A stretch of 64,000 nucleotides of DNA from WSXY01 sp038325105 (GCA_038325105.1 JBBQIR010000002.1:1-64000), one strand, 5' to 3'; shown: positions 41,886 to 50,884, numbered from the stretch's first letter. The notes: generated by a model not told the origin, from the sequence alone. A program made the numbers and translations.

Positions 41886-43250
41886 TCAGCCGGCCTGTCT
41901 CTTCAGACGTGCAACGAAATGGCCGTCGGGGCCATCAATTGACGGGATGGACTGGAACCAGCCCTCCTCCGTAATGAAATGCCCCCACTCGCCGGGAACG
42001 ACGTCCGCGATCGAACTGGTACGGAACGCTCGTCCGCTCTCCCCGCTCAGAAATGCAGCGACGACGTCATGATTCTCTGTGCGGGAAAGGCTGCAGGTAG
42101 AATACACCACATGCCCTCCCGGGCGAACAAGCGACGCAGCCGCATCAAGAAGCGCCGCCTGAATCACCGCAAGCCGCGCGACGTCGGACTCGAGAACACG
42201 CCACCGCTGTTCGGGATGACGCCGCAGCGTTCCGAGTCCCGTGCAGGGTGCATCCACCAGCACTGCATCATAGAGTTCGCCGAGCAGTGCAGGGGTGCCG
42301 GGGTCGAGTAAGTCGGCCGTGACCGCCGTGACGCCAGGAACGCCTAAGTCGTCCATGCGCTGGCTCAGGAGCTGCGTCTTGAAGTCATGGATATCAAGCC
42401 CGGTGATCGCCGCTGGTTCCCCTGCAGCGACGGCGAGTGCCTGCAGCGCGACCGTCTTGGTGCCTCGGCCGGAACCCGCGTCGAGAATCCTGCGACCCGG
42501 TTGCGCTCCGATAGCAAGCGGCGCTACCTGCGCAGCGGCGTCGGTCACGATGACAAGACCGTCGGCCACCGCGCGACCCCGAACAGCCGCCCGTTCGTTA
42601 CGGAGGAGCAGGCTGGACGCATCCGGCGGAGCGTTCGTCGGGTCGGCGCCATCATCGGTCAGACGTGACACCGCCTCCTCGAATGAGCCGAGGAAGGGGT
42701 TATGACGCGCAAAGAGCGGGGCCGGGTCGCCGTGAGCTCTCAGGATATCGGCCGCGGCATCGGCACCCAGATCGCGCGTGAACATGTCGAGCATCCATCG
42801 CGGATGGCCGGTCACGCGTGCGAGCGCCGCAGGATCCGTTCCGGGATCTCCCCAGGGAAATGTAGTCGCATCCTCGGTAAGACGCCTGAGAACAGCGTTC
42901 GCAAGCCCGGCCGCCTGCGGTCTGACGTGCCGAACGGCATCCACTGCCTGATGAACGACGGCGTGCGCCGGCGTGCGCATGAAGAGAATCTCGTATGCGG
43001 CGACTCTCAGCGCGTCTCGAACGCGCGGCTCCACACCTGAAGGCTTTGCGATGCGCGCATCGAGTACCTCGTCGAGCGTACCGATGGTTTCCACGGTGCC
43101 TCTCGAGAGACGGTTAGCGAGTGCCCGGTCGGCGTCGGAAAGCGAGGCCCGCGCGGACTCGGTCTCGAGAACCGGCGATACGTACGCGTTGCGTTCTCGT
43201 ACGGCTGCCAGGACGCGAAGCGTCACGTAGCGTGCGGGGGCGAGGCTCAT
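41886..43250 (-). CDS. rsmB: 16S rRNA (cytosine967-C5)-methyltransferase RsmB
   Basis: 454 aa. An N-terminal NusB-like RNA-binding domain (about 10-135; RGTVETIGTLDEVLDARI) is followed by a Rossmann methyltransferase domain. The motif I ILDAGSGRGTKTVALQ is present, along with the two catalytic cysteines, DAPCTGLGTLRRHPE and VYSTCSLSRTEN. ATG 43250 overlaps the fmt stop as ATGA. The def-fmt-rsmB order is standard. Confidence 0.95.
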   Translation of the reverse strand: MSLAPARYVTLRVLAAVRERNAYVSPVLETESARASLSDADRALANRLSRGTVETIGTLDEVLDARIAKPSGVEPRVRDALRVAAYEILFMRTPAHAVVHQAVDAVRHVRPQAAGLANAVLRRLTEDATTFPWGDPGTDPAALARVTGHPRWMLDMFTRDLGADAAADILRAHGDPAPLFARHNPFLGSFEEAVSRLTDDGADPTNAPPDASSLLLRNERAAVRGRAVADGLVIVTDAAAQVAPLAIGAQPGRRILDAGSGRGTKTVALQALAVAAGEPAAITGLDIHDFKTQLLSQRMDDLGVPGVTAVTADLLDPGTPALLGELYDAVLVDAPCTGLGTLRRHPEQRWRVLESDVARLAVIQAALLDAAASLVRPGGHVVYSTCSLSRTENHDVVAAFLSGESGRAFRTSSIADVVPGEWGHFITEEGWFQSIPSIDGPDGHFVARLKRQAG

Positions 43251-44167
43251 CCGCGCTGCCAGGCGGAGTCTTCGGCGAGACGCGAGCCGCACGCCCATCC
43301 GATACCGTCCTGAGCCGCCTTGCCCGCAGGGCGCATGCGGTCAATGAGGACTCCGCCGTCCGATACACCCAGCACAAGGCCGTCGCGTGTTCTCCGCGCG
43401 AGACCGGGCGGTACGACTTCTGGACTGCGACTCGCATGCAACACAACGAGGTCGATGTCCCCGGCGACCACACGCACGTTCGCCTGACGCGAGGACGCCC
43501 GCACGTGCCTGATTGCGGCGTCGACGGTAAGCGAGGCGTCGAGCGCGATGTCATCACGGGTCACCTTGGCGGCGTGCGTGGCAAGCGACTCGTCCTGCGG
43601 AATCCAGACGACCGTGCCAGCCTCGATTCGACGAAGCACGTCGATGAGGACGCTCTCCCCGAGACGTGCGAGTTCGGTCGTGAGAGTGATAACGTCCAGG
43701 TCTTTCATCTGCATGGAGACCTTGAGGGCGAAGGGGCCGGTGTCGAGGCCCTCTTCCATCTTCATGATGCTGACGCCCGTCTCGGTGTCGCCTTCCAGAA
43801 TGGCACGCTGAATCGGCGCGGCACCACGATGGCGCGGCAGCAACGAAGCATGTACGTTGACGCAACCGTGAACGGGAATCGCGAGAATGTCAGGCGGAAG
43901 GATCATGCCGTACGCGGCAACAACTATGATTTCCGGTGTGTCACTCATGACGAGCGAAACGACTTCCGGAGTCTTGAGGCTTTCAGGCTGCCGAACCACA
44001 AGCCCGAGCCGCTCTGCCGCGGTCTTAACCGGAGGCGGAAGCAACTTGGAGCCGCGGCCTGAGGCTGCGTCAGGCCGCGTGTAGACCGCGACGACTTCGT
44101 ACTCCTCGGCCAGGCGCTCAAGTACCGGTACGGCGAACTGTGGCGTCCCCATGAAGACGATTCTCAC
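43247..44167 (-). CDS. fmt: Methionyl-tRNA formyltransferase
   Basis: Formylates initiator Met-tRNA. It is 306 aa: RIVFMGTPQFAVPVLERL, the folate site VNVHASLLPRHRGAAPI and the catalytic Asp region GDTETGVSIMKMEEGLDTGP. A C-terminal OB fold follows from about residue 205. The start is GTG 44167, with GGGGGAG a few nt upstream. It follows def by 22 bp, so making and removing formyl groups are co-encoded. Confidence 0.96.
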   Translation of the reverse strand: MRIVFMGTPQFAVPVLERLAEEYEVVAVYTRPDAASGRGSKLLPPPVKTAAERLGLVVRQPESLKTPEVVSLVMSDTPEIIVVAAYGMILPPDILAIPVHGCVNVHASLLPRHRGAAPIQRAILEGDTETGVSIMKMEEGLDTGPFALKVSMQMKDLDVITLTTELARLGESVLIDVLRRIEAGTVVWIPQDESLATHAAKVTRDDIALDASLTVDAAIRHVRASSRQANVRVVAGDIDLVVLHASRSPEVVPPGLARRTRDGLVLGVSDGGVLIDRMRPAGKAAQDGIGWACGSRLAEDSAWQRG

Positions 44168-44189
44168 GACGCTCCCCCAATGTCCGAAG

Positions 44190-44675
44190 TCACTCGGCGG
44201 CGGCCTCGTTGTAGGCGCGCACCGCGGCCTTGCGCTGCTCCGGTGTCAGCCTGTCGAGAATGATGACACCATCGAGATGATCGATCTCGTGCTGCAGCAC
44301 GCGTGCAAGAAGATCCTGTGCTTCAAGTACGACACGACCACCATCGATGTTCTGCCCCTCGCAGACGATCGACAGGCTGCGCTCGATCGGCACGTTGATC
44401 CCCGGCACGGAAAGGCAGCCTTCGTCGTCCACCTCGACCTCGTCCGACCGCTCGACGATCACGGGGTTGCAGATTGCGGCAAGCTCATCGTCGATGTCGA
44501 AAACGATGACCCGCTTGTGAATGCCAAGCTGAGGCGCCGCAAGACCGATGCCCTGGTTCTCGTACATCGCTTCGGCCATCTGGCGAACGAGTTGCCGAAG
44601 CCCCGCATCGGTCGAGGGGTCGATCTCCTCGGCGCGCGCGGCAAGAATGGGACTCGGGTGCGTGATGATCTGCAT
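44190..44675 (-). CDS. def: Peptide deformylase
   Basis: A metalloenzyme that removes N-formyl groups. It is 161 aa with all three motifs: GIGLAAPQLG, DEGCLSVPG (Cys ligand) and QHEIDHLDG (two His ligands and catalytic Glu). ATG 44675 has a weak AAGG 11 nt upstream. A TATACT at 44748-44743 in the gap after priA could be its -10 element but has no clear -35. Confidence 0.96.
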   Translation of the reverse strand: MQIITHPSPILAARAEEIDPSTDAGLRQLVRQMAEAMYENQGIGLAAPQLGIHKRVIVFDIDDELAAICNPVIVERSDEVEVDDEGCLSVPGINVPIERSLSIVCEGQNIDGGRVVLEAQDLLARVLQHEIDHLDGVIILDRLTPEQRKAAVRAYNEAAAE

Positions 44676-44763
44676 TGATGCAAGTGCCTTTCGAAGGAAA
44701 GGATAACTACGTGCGCAGGATGCAAGAACCCTGCCGGGTGTAAGTATACAACGCGTTATGGCG

Positions 44764-47013
44764 TCAGAGCAGGTCGACCGGGTCGACATCGGGTGCGATC
44801 GATACACCCGCTGCAGGAGTGACCCCCGCCAGGGCGGTACGCAGCGCGGCACCGATCGGCGAGCCGGGCGGCGCCTTCACGAGGATGTGTCGTCGATACG
44901 CGCGTTTGACCCTTGCGAGAGCAGCGTCGGCGGGACCAAGGATCCGCCAGCCCTCAAGCTCGATCGCATTCAGCTGGCATGCGATAGCGTCGGCGGTCGA
45001 ACGCACATTCGCCTCGTTCTCGCCTGAAATCACGATGTTCGCAAGACGCGCGTAAGGAGGCCAACCGAGCTCCTTGCGAAGAGCGCGCTCCTCGTTGTAG
45101 AGGATAGTCGCGTCGTGCGATGCGACGGCGAGCACCCCGGGGTGATCTGCCCAGTACGTCTGGATGATGACCGTGCCCGGTTCCGCTCCCCTACCGGCCC
45201 GGCCGGCGACTTGTTCGAGCAGCTGGTACGTTCGTTCTGCGGCTCGGAAATCGGGCAGATGCATCGTGGTGTCAGCGTTGATGACACCCACGAGCGTGAC
45301 CTCGGGATAGTCGAGCCCCTTCGCGACCATCTGTGTGCCGAGGAGAACCGCACATTCGAGCGATTCGAACTCCGCGAGCGCGCGGTCGTGCCCTCCCTTG
45401 CCTGTCGTGGTATCCGCATCCATTCGCACGACCGGCAGCTCCGGCCAACGCGACTTGAGTTCGTCCTCGACCCGCTGGGTCCCAGCCCCGAAGCGACGCA
45501 AGTAGGGGCTGGAGCACTTAGGGCAGGTGATTGGTGACGGTTCGGCGTGCCCGCAGTGGTGACACACGAGCCGGTCTCCCCGTTCGTGGTACGTGAGTGA
45601 GACGCTGCACGATGGGCATCTCGGCACATAGCCGCATTCCCTGCACAGGAGAAACGACGCGAAGCCACGCCGGTTGAGGAACAGAACGGCCTTCTCCTTG
45701 CGTTCGAGAACCCTGTCAAGCGCGTCACCAAGCCGAGATGAGAACATCGAGCGGTTCCCCTCGGCGAACTCAAGTCCCATGTCGACCACAACGATTTCGG
45801 GTTTACCGGCGCCAGTGACCCGCTGGGGCAGGAGGAGCGACCGCCAGCGACCGGAGTCCGCAGCCTCGCGCGCCTCGAGGCTGGGCGTCGCAGTGCCGAG
45901 AACGACGGTGACGCCGTCGGCGGCCATGCGGGCAGCGACCTCGCGGGCGTGATACCGGGGCGCCGAGCCCTGCTTGTACGAGTTCTCGTGCTCCTCATCG
46001 ATGATGATGAGCCGGAGGTCGGCTACGGGTGCGAAGAGCGCCGACCTGGCCCCCACGACTACTCTGGCCTGCCCTTTCGCGAGTAAGTCCCACTGATCGA
46101 ATCGCTCGCCCACCGAAAGCCTGCTATGCAATACGGCCACTTCGGCACCGAAGCGCGCTCTGAAGCGACCGACGGTTTGGGGCGTCAACGATATCTCCGG
46201 AACGAGTACGATTGCTCCGCCGCCCTCGTCGAGGACCCTGCGGATCGCCTGCAGGTAGACCTCGGTCTTTCCTGATCCTGTGACTCCTTCGAGAACGAAG
46301 ACGGCTCCCGGATGTGCTGCAATCGTGTCGACCGCGCTGCGCTGCGCATCGGAGAGTGTGTGTGACGTATCCGCTCGAGTCGAGCCCCCGGGTGCGCCCC
46401 GCCAGCGACGTCTGGATACCAGGCTGACCACGGCGCGCTTCTCAAGCGCAGTAAGCGCAGACGACACGCTCCCGAGTTCGACCGTGAGTTCGCCTACGGT
46501 AACCGGCCCTTCGCGGAGCGCGTCAACAATCGACCGTTGAAGCCGTGCTGTGCGCGCGGGCTCGAAGGCTGAATCGACAAGCGTCACGAGCCGCTCCTCG
46601 GCAGCTTTGACGGTAGGACTCGCGATTCGCCACTGCACGCCATCCGGCGTCTCATGGCGAACGAGACGAGGCGCGCCACCGGGCGGCAGGAACAATCGGA
46701 GTGCCTCCGAAAGTGGTGCCGCGTACTCATCGGCAATCCACCGTGCGAGCGCAAACGTCCCCTCCCCGAAAAGCGGGCTCCCTAAAACGACTGCGATCGG
46801 CTTGAGCCGGGCGATCTCGCTCGAGCCGGCGAGCGCGACGACGTACCCCACAACGCTTCTGGGTCCAAGCGGCACGAGAACCGGACATCCGATCGCGACG
46901 ACTGATGCCAGGGTTTCCGGAATCGCGTAGTCGAACGGCTCGTCGAGGGTCCTTGTACGGACATCGACGACCACGCGGGCGACACTCGGTCGGGTATCGT
47001 TCGGAGTCATCAT
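44764..47013 (-). CDS. priA: Primosomal protein N' (PriA helicase)
   Basis: A replication restart helicase, 749 aa from ATG 47013 (MMTPNDTRPSVARVVVDV); ATG 47010 is equally possible. An N-terminal DNA-binding domain comes first. Walker A is VTGSGKTEVYLQ and the DEEH box IIDEEHENSYKQ. A zinc-binding insertion holds CRECGYVPRCPSC and CHHCGHAEPSPITCPKC (eight cysteines). GRAGRG marks helicase motif VI. It has no ribosome site; a -10-like TATGCT lies 6 nt upstream, so the message may be leaderless. Confidence 0.95.
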   Translation of the reverse strand: MMTPNDTRPSVARVVVDVRTRTLDEPFDYAIPETLASVVAIGCPVLVPLGPRSVVGYVVALAGSSEIARLKPIAVVLGSPLFGEGTFALARWIADEYAAPLSEALRLFLPPGGAPRLVRHETPDGVQWRIASPTVKAAEERLVTLVDSAFEPARTARLQRSIVDALREGPVTVGELTVELGSVSSALTALEKRAVVSLVSRRRWRGAPGGSTRADTSHTLSDAQRSAVDTIAAHPGAVFVLEGVTGSGKTEVYLQAIRRVLDEGGGAIVLVPEISLTPQTVGRFRARFGAEVAVLHSRLSVGERFDQWDLLAKGQARVVVGARSALFAPVADLRLIIIDEEHENSYKQGSAPRYHAREVAARMAADGVTVVLGTATPSLEAREAADSGRWRSLLLPQRVTGAGKPEIVVVDMGLEFAEGNRSMFSSRLGDALDRVLERKEKAVLFLNRRGFASFLLCRECGYVPRCPSCSVSLTYHERGDRLVCHHCGHAEPSPITCPKCSSPYLRRFGAGTQRVEDELKSRWPELPVVRMDADTTTGKGGHDRALAEFESLECAVLLGTQMVAKGLDYPEVTLVGVINADTTMHLPDFRAAERTYQLLEQVAGRAGRGAEPGTVIIQTYWADHPGVLAVASHDATILYNEERALRKELGWPPYARLANIVISGENEANVRSTADAIACQLNAIELEGWRILGPADAALARVKRAYRRHILVKAPPGSPIGAALRTALAGVTPAAGVSIAPDVDPVDLL

Positions 47014-47019
47014 GTTCAC

Positions 47020-47025
47020 AGCATA
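47020..47025 (-). promoter_or_regulatory. Candidate -10 for a leaderless priA message
   Basis: TATGCT on the minus strand lies 6 nt before ATG 47013. No Shine-Dalgarno sequence lies between, and no convincing -35 is visible within the overlapping metK terminator. Confidence 0.35.
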
Positions 47026-47030
47026 CAGAA

Positions 47031-47058
47031 GGCCACCGACACGCAGGTGCCGGTGGCC
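47031..47058 (-). terminator. Hairpin terminator after metK
   Basis: A 12-bp stem, GGCCACCGGCAC with GTGTCGGTGGCC (one G-U pair), has a 4-nt loop. It lies 20 bp after the metK stop and is followed by TTCTGT on the minus strand. The T-run is weak. Confidence 0.6.
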
Positions 47059-47077
47059 TCCATGGGATGCGGTGTCC

Positions 47078-48322
47078 CTATTTCGCGGCCGCGCGCAGCG
47101 CGTCGACTTTATCGAGGCGCTCCCATGTGAACGCGGCGTCATCACGGCCGAAGTGGCCGTACGCGGCGGTCTTCTTGTAAATCGGGCGACGCAGGTCGAG
47201 ATCGTGGATGATCGCGCCGGGACGCAGGTCGAACACGTCGCCTATAGCCTTCTCGATCTTCTCGACAGCAATCTGCTCCGTACCGAACGTCTCGACCGTG
47301 AGCGAGAGCGGGTGCGCGACGCCGATGGCGTATGCGAGCTCGAGTTCGCAACGGTCGGCCAGACCGGCAGCCACGACGTTCTTCGCGACCCAGCGCGCGG
47401 CGTATGCGGCCGAGCGGTCGACCTTCGTGCAGTCCTTGCCCGAGAACGCTCCGCCGCCGTGACGGCCCATGCCGCCGTACGTGTCGACGATGATCTTGCG
47501 ACCGGTCAGGCCAGAGTCGCCCATGGGACCACCGATCACGAAACGACCGGTCGGGTTGATGTAGATGTCGGCGCCCTTCCACTCGATACCCTCGAGCGAA
47601 AGAACCGGCTCGATGATGTGCTCGATGAAGTCGGGGCGCATGAGATTCTCGATGTCGACACCCTCGGCATGCTGCGAAGAAATGAGGATCTTGTCGACAG
47701 CGACTGGCTTGCCGTCGACGTACTTCACGGTGACCTGCGTCTTGCCGTCGGGACGCAGGTAGTCGAGCACTTCGCCCTTGCGGACAGCTGTGAGGCGCTC
47801 AGCAAGACGGTGCGCGAGGTAGATCGGCATGGGCATGTACTGTGAAGTCTCGTTGCAGGCGTAGCCGAACATCATGCCCTGGTCGCCGGCTCCGATGAGG
47901 TCAAGCGGATCGGTGTCGCCCTTCTTGGCCTCGAGCGCCTCGTCAACGCCCATGGCGATATCCGCGCTCTGCTCGTGGATGGCGGTGATGACGCCACACG
48001 TCTCGTAGTCGAACCCGTACTTGGCGCGGGTGTAGCCGATCTCCTTCACGGTCTCGCGAACGATTGTGGGAATGTCCACGTACGCGCGGGTGCGAATCTC
48101 GCCGGCGACGACGATGAGACCGGTGGTGGTCATCGTCTCGCAGGCTACCCGGACATTCTCAAGCGACGCCGGGACGCCCTTGTCGGTGACGTAGCCCTCG
48201 GCCTCAAGCTCAGCCTCGCGGCTGAGGATGGCGTCGAGAACGGCATCCGAGATCTGGTCACACATCTTGTCCGGATGACCCTCGGTGACCGACTCGGACG
48301 TGAACACGTAATCGCGGGACAT
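47078..48322 (-). CDS. metK: S-adenosylmethionine synthetase
   Basis: Makes SAM from methionine and ATP. It is 414 aa: FTSESVTEGHPDKMCDQISD, GAGDQGMMFGYA, the phosphate-binding loop GGGAFSGKDCTKVDRSAAY and VADRCE-like GLADRCELELAYAIG. ATG 48322 has AGGAGG 4-5 nt upstream. It is controlled by a SAM riboswitch in its long leader and ends at a hairpin terminator. Confidence 0.97.
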   Translation of the reverse strand: MSRDYVFTSESVTEGHPDKMCDQISDAVLDAILSREAELEAEGYVTDKGVPASLENVRVACETMTTTGLIVVAGEIRTRAYVDIPTIVRETVKEIGYTRAKYGFDYETCGVITAIHEQSADIAMGVDEALEAKKGDTDPLDLIGAGDQGMMFGYACNETSQYMPMPIYLAHRLAERLTAVRKGEVLDYLRPDGKTQVTVKYVDGKPVAVDKILISSQHAEGVDIENLMRPDFIEHIIEPVLSLEGIEWKGADIYINPTGRFVIGGPMGDSGLTGRKIIVDTYGGMGRHGGGAFSGKDCTKVDRSAAYAARWVAKNVVAAGLADRCELELAYAIGVAHPLSLTVETFGTEQIAVEKIEKAIGDVFDLRPGAIIHDLDLRRPIYKKTAAYGHFGRDDAAFTWERLDKVDALRAAAK

Positions 48323-48337
48323 ATGTCCTCCTAACCT

Positions 48338-48359
48338 GTGCGGGCACTGTGACCCGCAC
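48338..48359 (-). promoter_or_regulatory. Hairpin just upstream of the metK ribosome binding site
   Basis: GTGCGGG and CCCGCAC, perfect 7-bp arms, have an 8-nt loop ending 5 nt before the AGGAGG of metK. It may affect ribosome access, in addition to the attenuator further upstream. Confidence 0.4.
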
Positions 48360-48379
48360 TCCGTCATGACTTCGGTGGG

Positions 48380-48414
48380 ATAACAGAAATCCCCTGCCGG
48401 TAATCGACAAGGGA
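48380..48414 (-). terminator. Attenuator of the metK SAM riboswitch
   Basis: On the minus strand TCCCTTG (48414-48408) pairs with CAGGGGA (48396-48390), followed by TTTCTGTTAT. The alternative partner of TCCCT is the AGGGA directly after the aptamer P1 arm, as expected for S-box termination control. Confidence 0.6.
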
Positions 48415-48441
48415 CGGTAGGCGCGTGCACGCCGATCTTCC

Positions 48442-48575
48442 CTCATCTGCCAGGCACGTTCGCCTGCCGCAACGTGGCACCGTGTGTCTTTTTCGACCTC
48501 GGTTGCCGGGGCTTCTTCGGGTGCGGTCCCTAGGCCCTCTGCAGCTCCGCTTTCGCGTCGCCGCCTCGTGATGAG
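48442..48575 (-). promoter_or_regulatory. SAM riboswitch (S-box superfamily) upstream of metK
   Basis: The P1 arms CTCATC (48575-48570) and GATGAG (48447-48442) close the aptamer. Conserved interior blocks are AGGGACCGCACCCG, GAAGCCCCGGCAACC, CACGGTGCCA and CTGGCAGATGAGGG. An extra small hairpin with a GNRA loop (CGC-GAAA-GCG) lies near the 5-prime side of P2, not part of the standard SAM-I core. High SAM would shut off metK. SAM-I versus a SAM-I/IV variant is not settled by eye. Confidence 0.88.
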
Positions 48576-48583
48576 TCTTGAAA

Positions 48584-48613
48584 AAGATAGCACGCGCCCG
48601 CAGGGCGGAACAA
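48584..48613 (-). promoter_or_regulatory. metK: Promoter for the metK leader
   Basis: -35 TTGTTC (48613-48608), an 18-nt spacer and -10 TATCTT (48589-48584) on the minus strand. The predicted transcript start falls at the 5-prime arm of the riboswitch. Confidence 0.55.
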
Positions 48614-48642
48614 GAGCAGACCGACGAGCGGCGCGAGCGGGC

Positions 48643-48651
48643 TGGTATGAT
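48643..48651 (+). promoter_or_regulatory. Extended -10 promoter for the PsiE-like gene
   Basis: TGG followed by TATGAT (48646-48651), with no clear -35, about 33 nt before the GTG start and divergent from the metK leader. Confidence 0.5.
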
Positions 48652-48683
48652 GTCCGGGTGTCGTCACCTAAAGGAGGTACTTC

Positions 48684-49121
48684 GTGTTGGTCAAGTTCAT
48701 GCACGTCGCCGTCGACTGGCTCGAACGGGCAATCGCATTCCTGTTGGTCGTGATTGCAGCTCTGGGCGCAGTCGACCTCGTCGTGGAGATGTTCAATGCG
48801 GTATCCGACAAAGGCTACCTCACGCCGGACAGCATCCTGCGCGTGCTCGACTCCGTACTGGTCGTGTTCATCGTTATCGAGCTGTTCAACATCGCCCTGG
48901 CGTACATGAAGCGCAAGAACGTCATCGCCACGGTCATGGAAGCAGGATTGGTCGCGGTTGTACGGAAGCTCGTTATTTTCGAGACCGTGGGTGACGCGCA
49001 GTACGTCCTTATGAAGGCAATCGCACTAGCCGTCCTCATCCTGTCCATTGGCCTCACGTGGTATTTCCTGCGTCGCTCCGGCGTGTGCGAGACCGAGTCT
49101 CCGGTAGCAGAATCCCACTAG
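48684..49121 (+). CDS. PsiE-like small integral membrane protein
   Basis: 145 aa with four predicted TM helices (about 14-36, 52-70, 78-94, 108-130). Charged loops include YMKRKNVIATVMEAGLVAVVRKLVIFE, which fits the phosphate-starvation-inducible PsiE family in pieces. Its function is unknown; PsiE is induced by phosphate starvation in E. coli. GTG 48684 (MLVKFMHVAVDWLERA) has AAGGAGGT 5 nt upstream. It is followed by gltX after 20 bp and may be cotranscribed with it. Confidence 0.72.
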   Translation: MLVKFMHVAVDWLERAIAFLLVVIAALGAVDLVVEMFNAVSDKGYLTPDSILRVLDSVLVVFIVIELFNIALAYMKRKNVIATVMEAGLVAVVRKLVIFETVGDAQYVLMKAIALAVLILSIGLTWYFLRRSGVCETESPVAESH

Positions 49122-49141
49122 CACTCCCGAAAGGAACTCCC

Positions 49142-50611
49142 GTGTCCCAGCCCGTCCGCGTTCGTTTTGCCCCGAGCCCGACCGGTCACCTGCACATCGG
49201 CGGTGCTCGTACTGCCATCTACAACTGGGCGTTCGCCCGCCATCACGGCGGAACGTTCGTGTTGCGTATCGAGGACACCGATCCAGAGCGCTCCACCGAG
49301 GAGAACGCACATGCGATTCTTCGCGCGATGGAGTGGCTGGGCCTCGATTACGACGAAGGTCCCGGCGTTGGCGGGGAGTATGGTCCGTACTTCCAGACCC
49401 AGCGGGCGGCGAGTTACGCAGAGGCCCTCGAGCGTCTCAAAGCGGTCGGCGCGGCGTATCCGTGCTTCTGCACGCCAGCTGAGCTTGATGCCAAACGCGA
49501 AGCAGGTCGCGCCAAGGGCGGATTTGCGGGCTACGACCGCACGTGTCGTTCACTTGATCCGGCCGTAGCGGCGTCCCGCAGTGCCGCCGGTGAACCGCAC
49601 GTATGGCGTCTAAAGGTGCCCGAGGACCGCGGCGACATCATCTTCCAGGATGCAGTACGCGGCGATGTGGCGTTCGCGAGCGACTCCGTGGACGACCTCG
49701 TGCTCGTTCGCACCGACGGAACTGCGACCTACAACTTCGCGGTCACGATCGACGACGCGACGATGGCCATCACCCACGTGGTGCGCGGCGACGATCACCT
49801 CTCGAACACACCCAAGCAGATTCTCATCTTCGAGGCGCTCGGTGAACCTGTTCCAGTCTTCGCTCACCTCTCGATGATCCTCGGGGCCGATGGCAAGCGC
49901 CTCTCAAAGCGTCACGGCGCAACCTCGGTGGAAGCCTACCGAGACCTCGGTTATCTGCCCGAAGCGGTCTTGAACTACCTGGCGCTCCTCGGCTGGTCGC
50001 TTGACGGAGAGACGACCGTGTTCTCGCGCCAAACGCTCCTGGAGAACTTCTCGCTCGAGCGCGTGTCGCGGAATCCCGCAATCTTCGACGACGAGAAGCT
50101 TGATTGGCTCAACGGCATGTACATCCGCGAGATGTCACCCGAGACGTTGGCGGACCACATGGTTCCCCTCCTGCAGTCCGCAGGGTTTCTTTCCGCAGAA
50201 GAGGCCGCCAACCGTCGTGAGTGGCTTCTGAAACTCGCGCTTCTCGTCTCGGAGCGCATCAAACGGCTCGACGAGGTGGTCCCGATGGTCGATTTCCTGT
50301 TTGCCGACGAAGTCGCCATCGATGAATCGGCGCTCGCAAAAGTGCTCCGCAAGGAGGGTGCCGGCACCGCGCTCGACGCGTGCCGCGAGACCCTCTCCCG
50401 ACTTCAGTCCTTTGATGCCGCGACCATCGAAGCGGCACTCCGAGAGGTGCCGGAGCGCGTGGGCGTCAAGCCGAAGGTCGCCTTCCAGGCGGTGCGGGTT
50501 GCAGTCAGTGGCACGACGGTGAGTCCGCCGCTCTTCGAGTCGCTGGAACTCCTCGGCCGTGAACGGACGCTCGCGCGCATCGATGTGGCAAGAAAACAGG
50601 CGGTGGAGTAG
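49142..50611 (+). CDS. gltX: Glutamyl-tRNA synthetase
   Basis: A class I synthetase, 489 aa. VRVRFAPSPTGHLHIGGAR carries the HIGH motif; KRLSKRHGATSVEAY carries the KMSKS-type motif. The C-terminal helical anticodon domain runs from about 310. The start is GTG 49142 (VSQPVRVRFAPS), with AAAGGA 6-7 nt upstream; frame further upstream overlaps the PsiE-like gene. Because glnS is also present here, this enzyme is likely to be discriminating for tRNA-Glu. Confidence 0.96.
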   Translation: MSQPVRVRFAPSPTGHLHIGGARTAIYNWAFARHHGGTFVLRIEDTDPERSTEENAHAILRAMEWLGLDYDEGPGVGGEYGPYFQTQRAASYAEALERLKAVGAAYPCFCTPAELDAKREAGRAKGGFAGYDRTCRSLDPAVAASRSAAGEPHVWRLKVPEDRGDIIFQDAVRGDVAFASDSVDDLVLVRTDGTATYNFAVTIDDATMAITHVVRGDDHLSNTPKQILIFEALGEPVPVFAHLSMILGADGKRLSKRHGATSVEAYRDLGYLPEAVLNYLALLGWSLDGETTVFSRQTLLENFSLERVSRNPAIFDDEKLDWLNGMYIREMSPETLADHMVPLLQSAGFLSAEEAANRREWLLKLALLVSERIKRLDEVVPMVDFLFADEVAIDESALAKVLRKEGAGTALDACRETLSRLQSFDAATIEAALREVPERVGVKPKVAFQAVRVAVSGTTVSPPLFESLELLGRERTLARIDVARKQAVE

Positions 50612-50622
50612 CCTCGGGCGGG

Positions 50623-50651
50623 TTGACACTGCCCCGAGCCGCAGGTAGCAT
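50623..50651 (+). promoter_or_regulatory. Strong promoter for the two tRNA genes
   Basis: Consensus -35 TTGACA (50623-50628), a 17-nt spacer and -10 TAGCAT (50646-50651). The predicted start is about 25-30 nt before tRNA-Gln. It is the best -35 in the window. Confidence 0.8.
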
Positions 50652-50684
50652 ACCGTCTCGCGCCCAGGCAGCGCATGCGCATAC

Positions 50685-50760
50685 TGGGGTGTGGTGTAAC
50701 TGGCAACACGTCGGATTCTGGTTCCGAAGAGTCTAGGTTCGAGCCCTAGCACCCCAGCCA
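50685..50760 (+). tRNA. tRNA-Gln (anticodon CTG)
   Basis: A cloverleaf with acceptor stem TGGGGTG/CACCCCA, anticodon stem TCGGA/TCCGA around loop TTCTGGT, T-arm CTAGG TTCGAGC CCTAG, discriminator G and encoded CCA. It reads CAG codons and is charged by the GlnRS encoded downstream. Confidence 0.95.
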
Positions 50761-50765
50761 AGCAC

Positions 50766-50841
50766 GGCCCGTTCGTCTAGCGGTTAGGACACCGCCCTCT
50801 CAAGGCGGAGATCGCGGGTTCGAATCCCGCACGGGCTACCA
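50766..50841 (+). tRNA. tRNA-Glu (anticodon CTC)
   Basis: Acceptor stem GGCCCGT/ACGGGCT, anticodon stem CCGCC/GGCGG around loop CTCTCAA, T-arm CGCGG GTTCGAATC CCGC and encoded CCA. It reads GAG. It is 5 bp after tRNA-Gln and shares its promoter and terminator. Confidence 0.95.
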
Positions 50842-50850
50842 AGACTACGA

Positions 50851-50884
50851 AGCACCCTCTGCAGCCAACGTTGCAGGGGGTGCT
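50851..50884 (+). terminator. Terminator after the tRNA pair
   Basis: A 13-bp stem, AGCACCCTCTGCA with TGCAGGGGGTGCT (one T-G pair), has an 8-nt loop and is followed by TACAATTTC. It starts 10 nt after tRNA-Glu. Confidence 0.8.
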
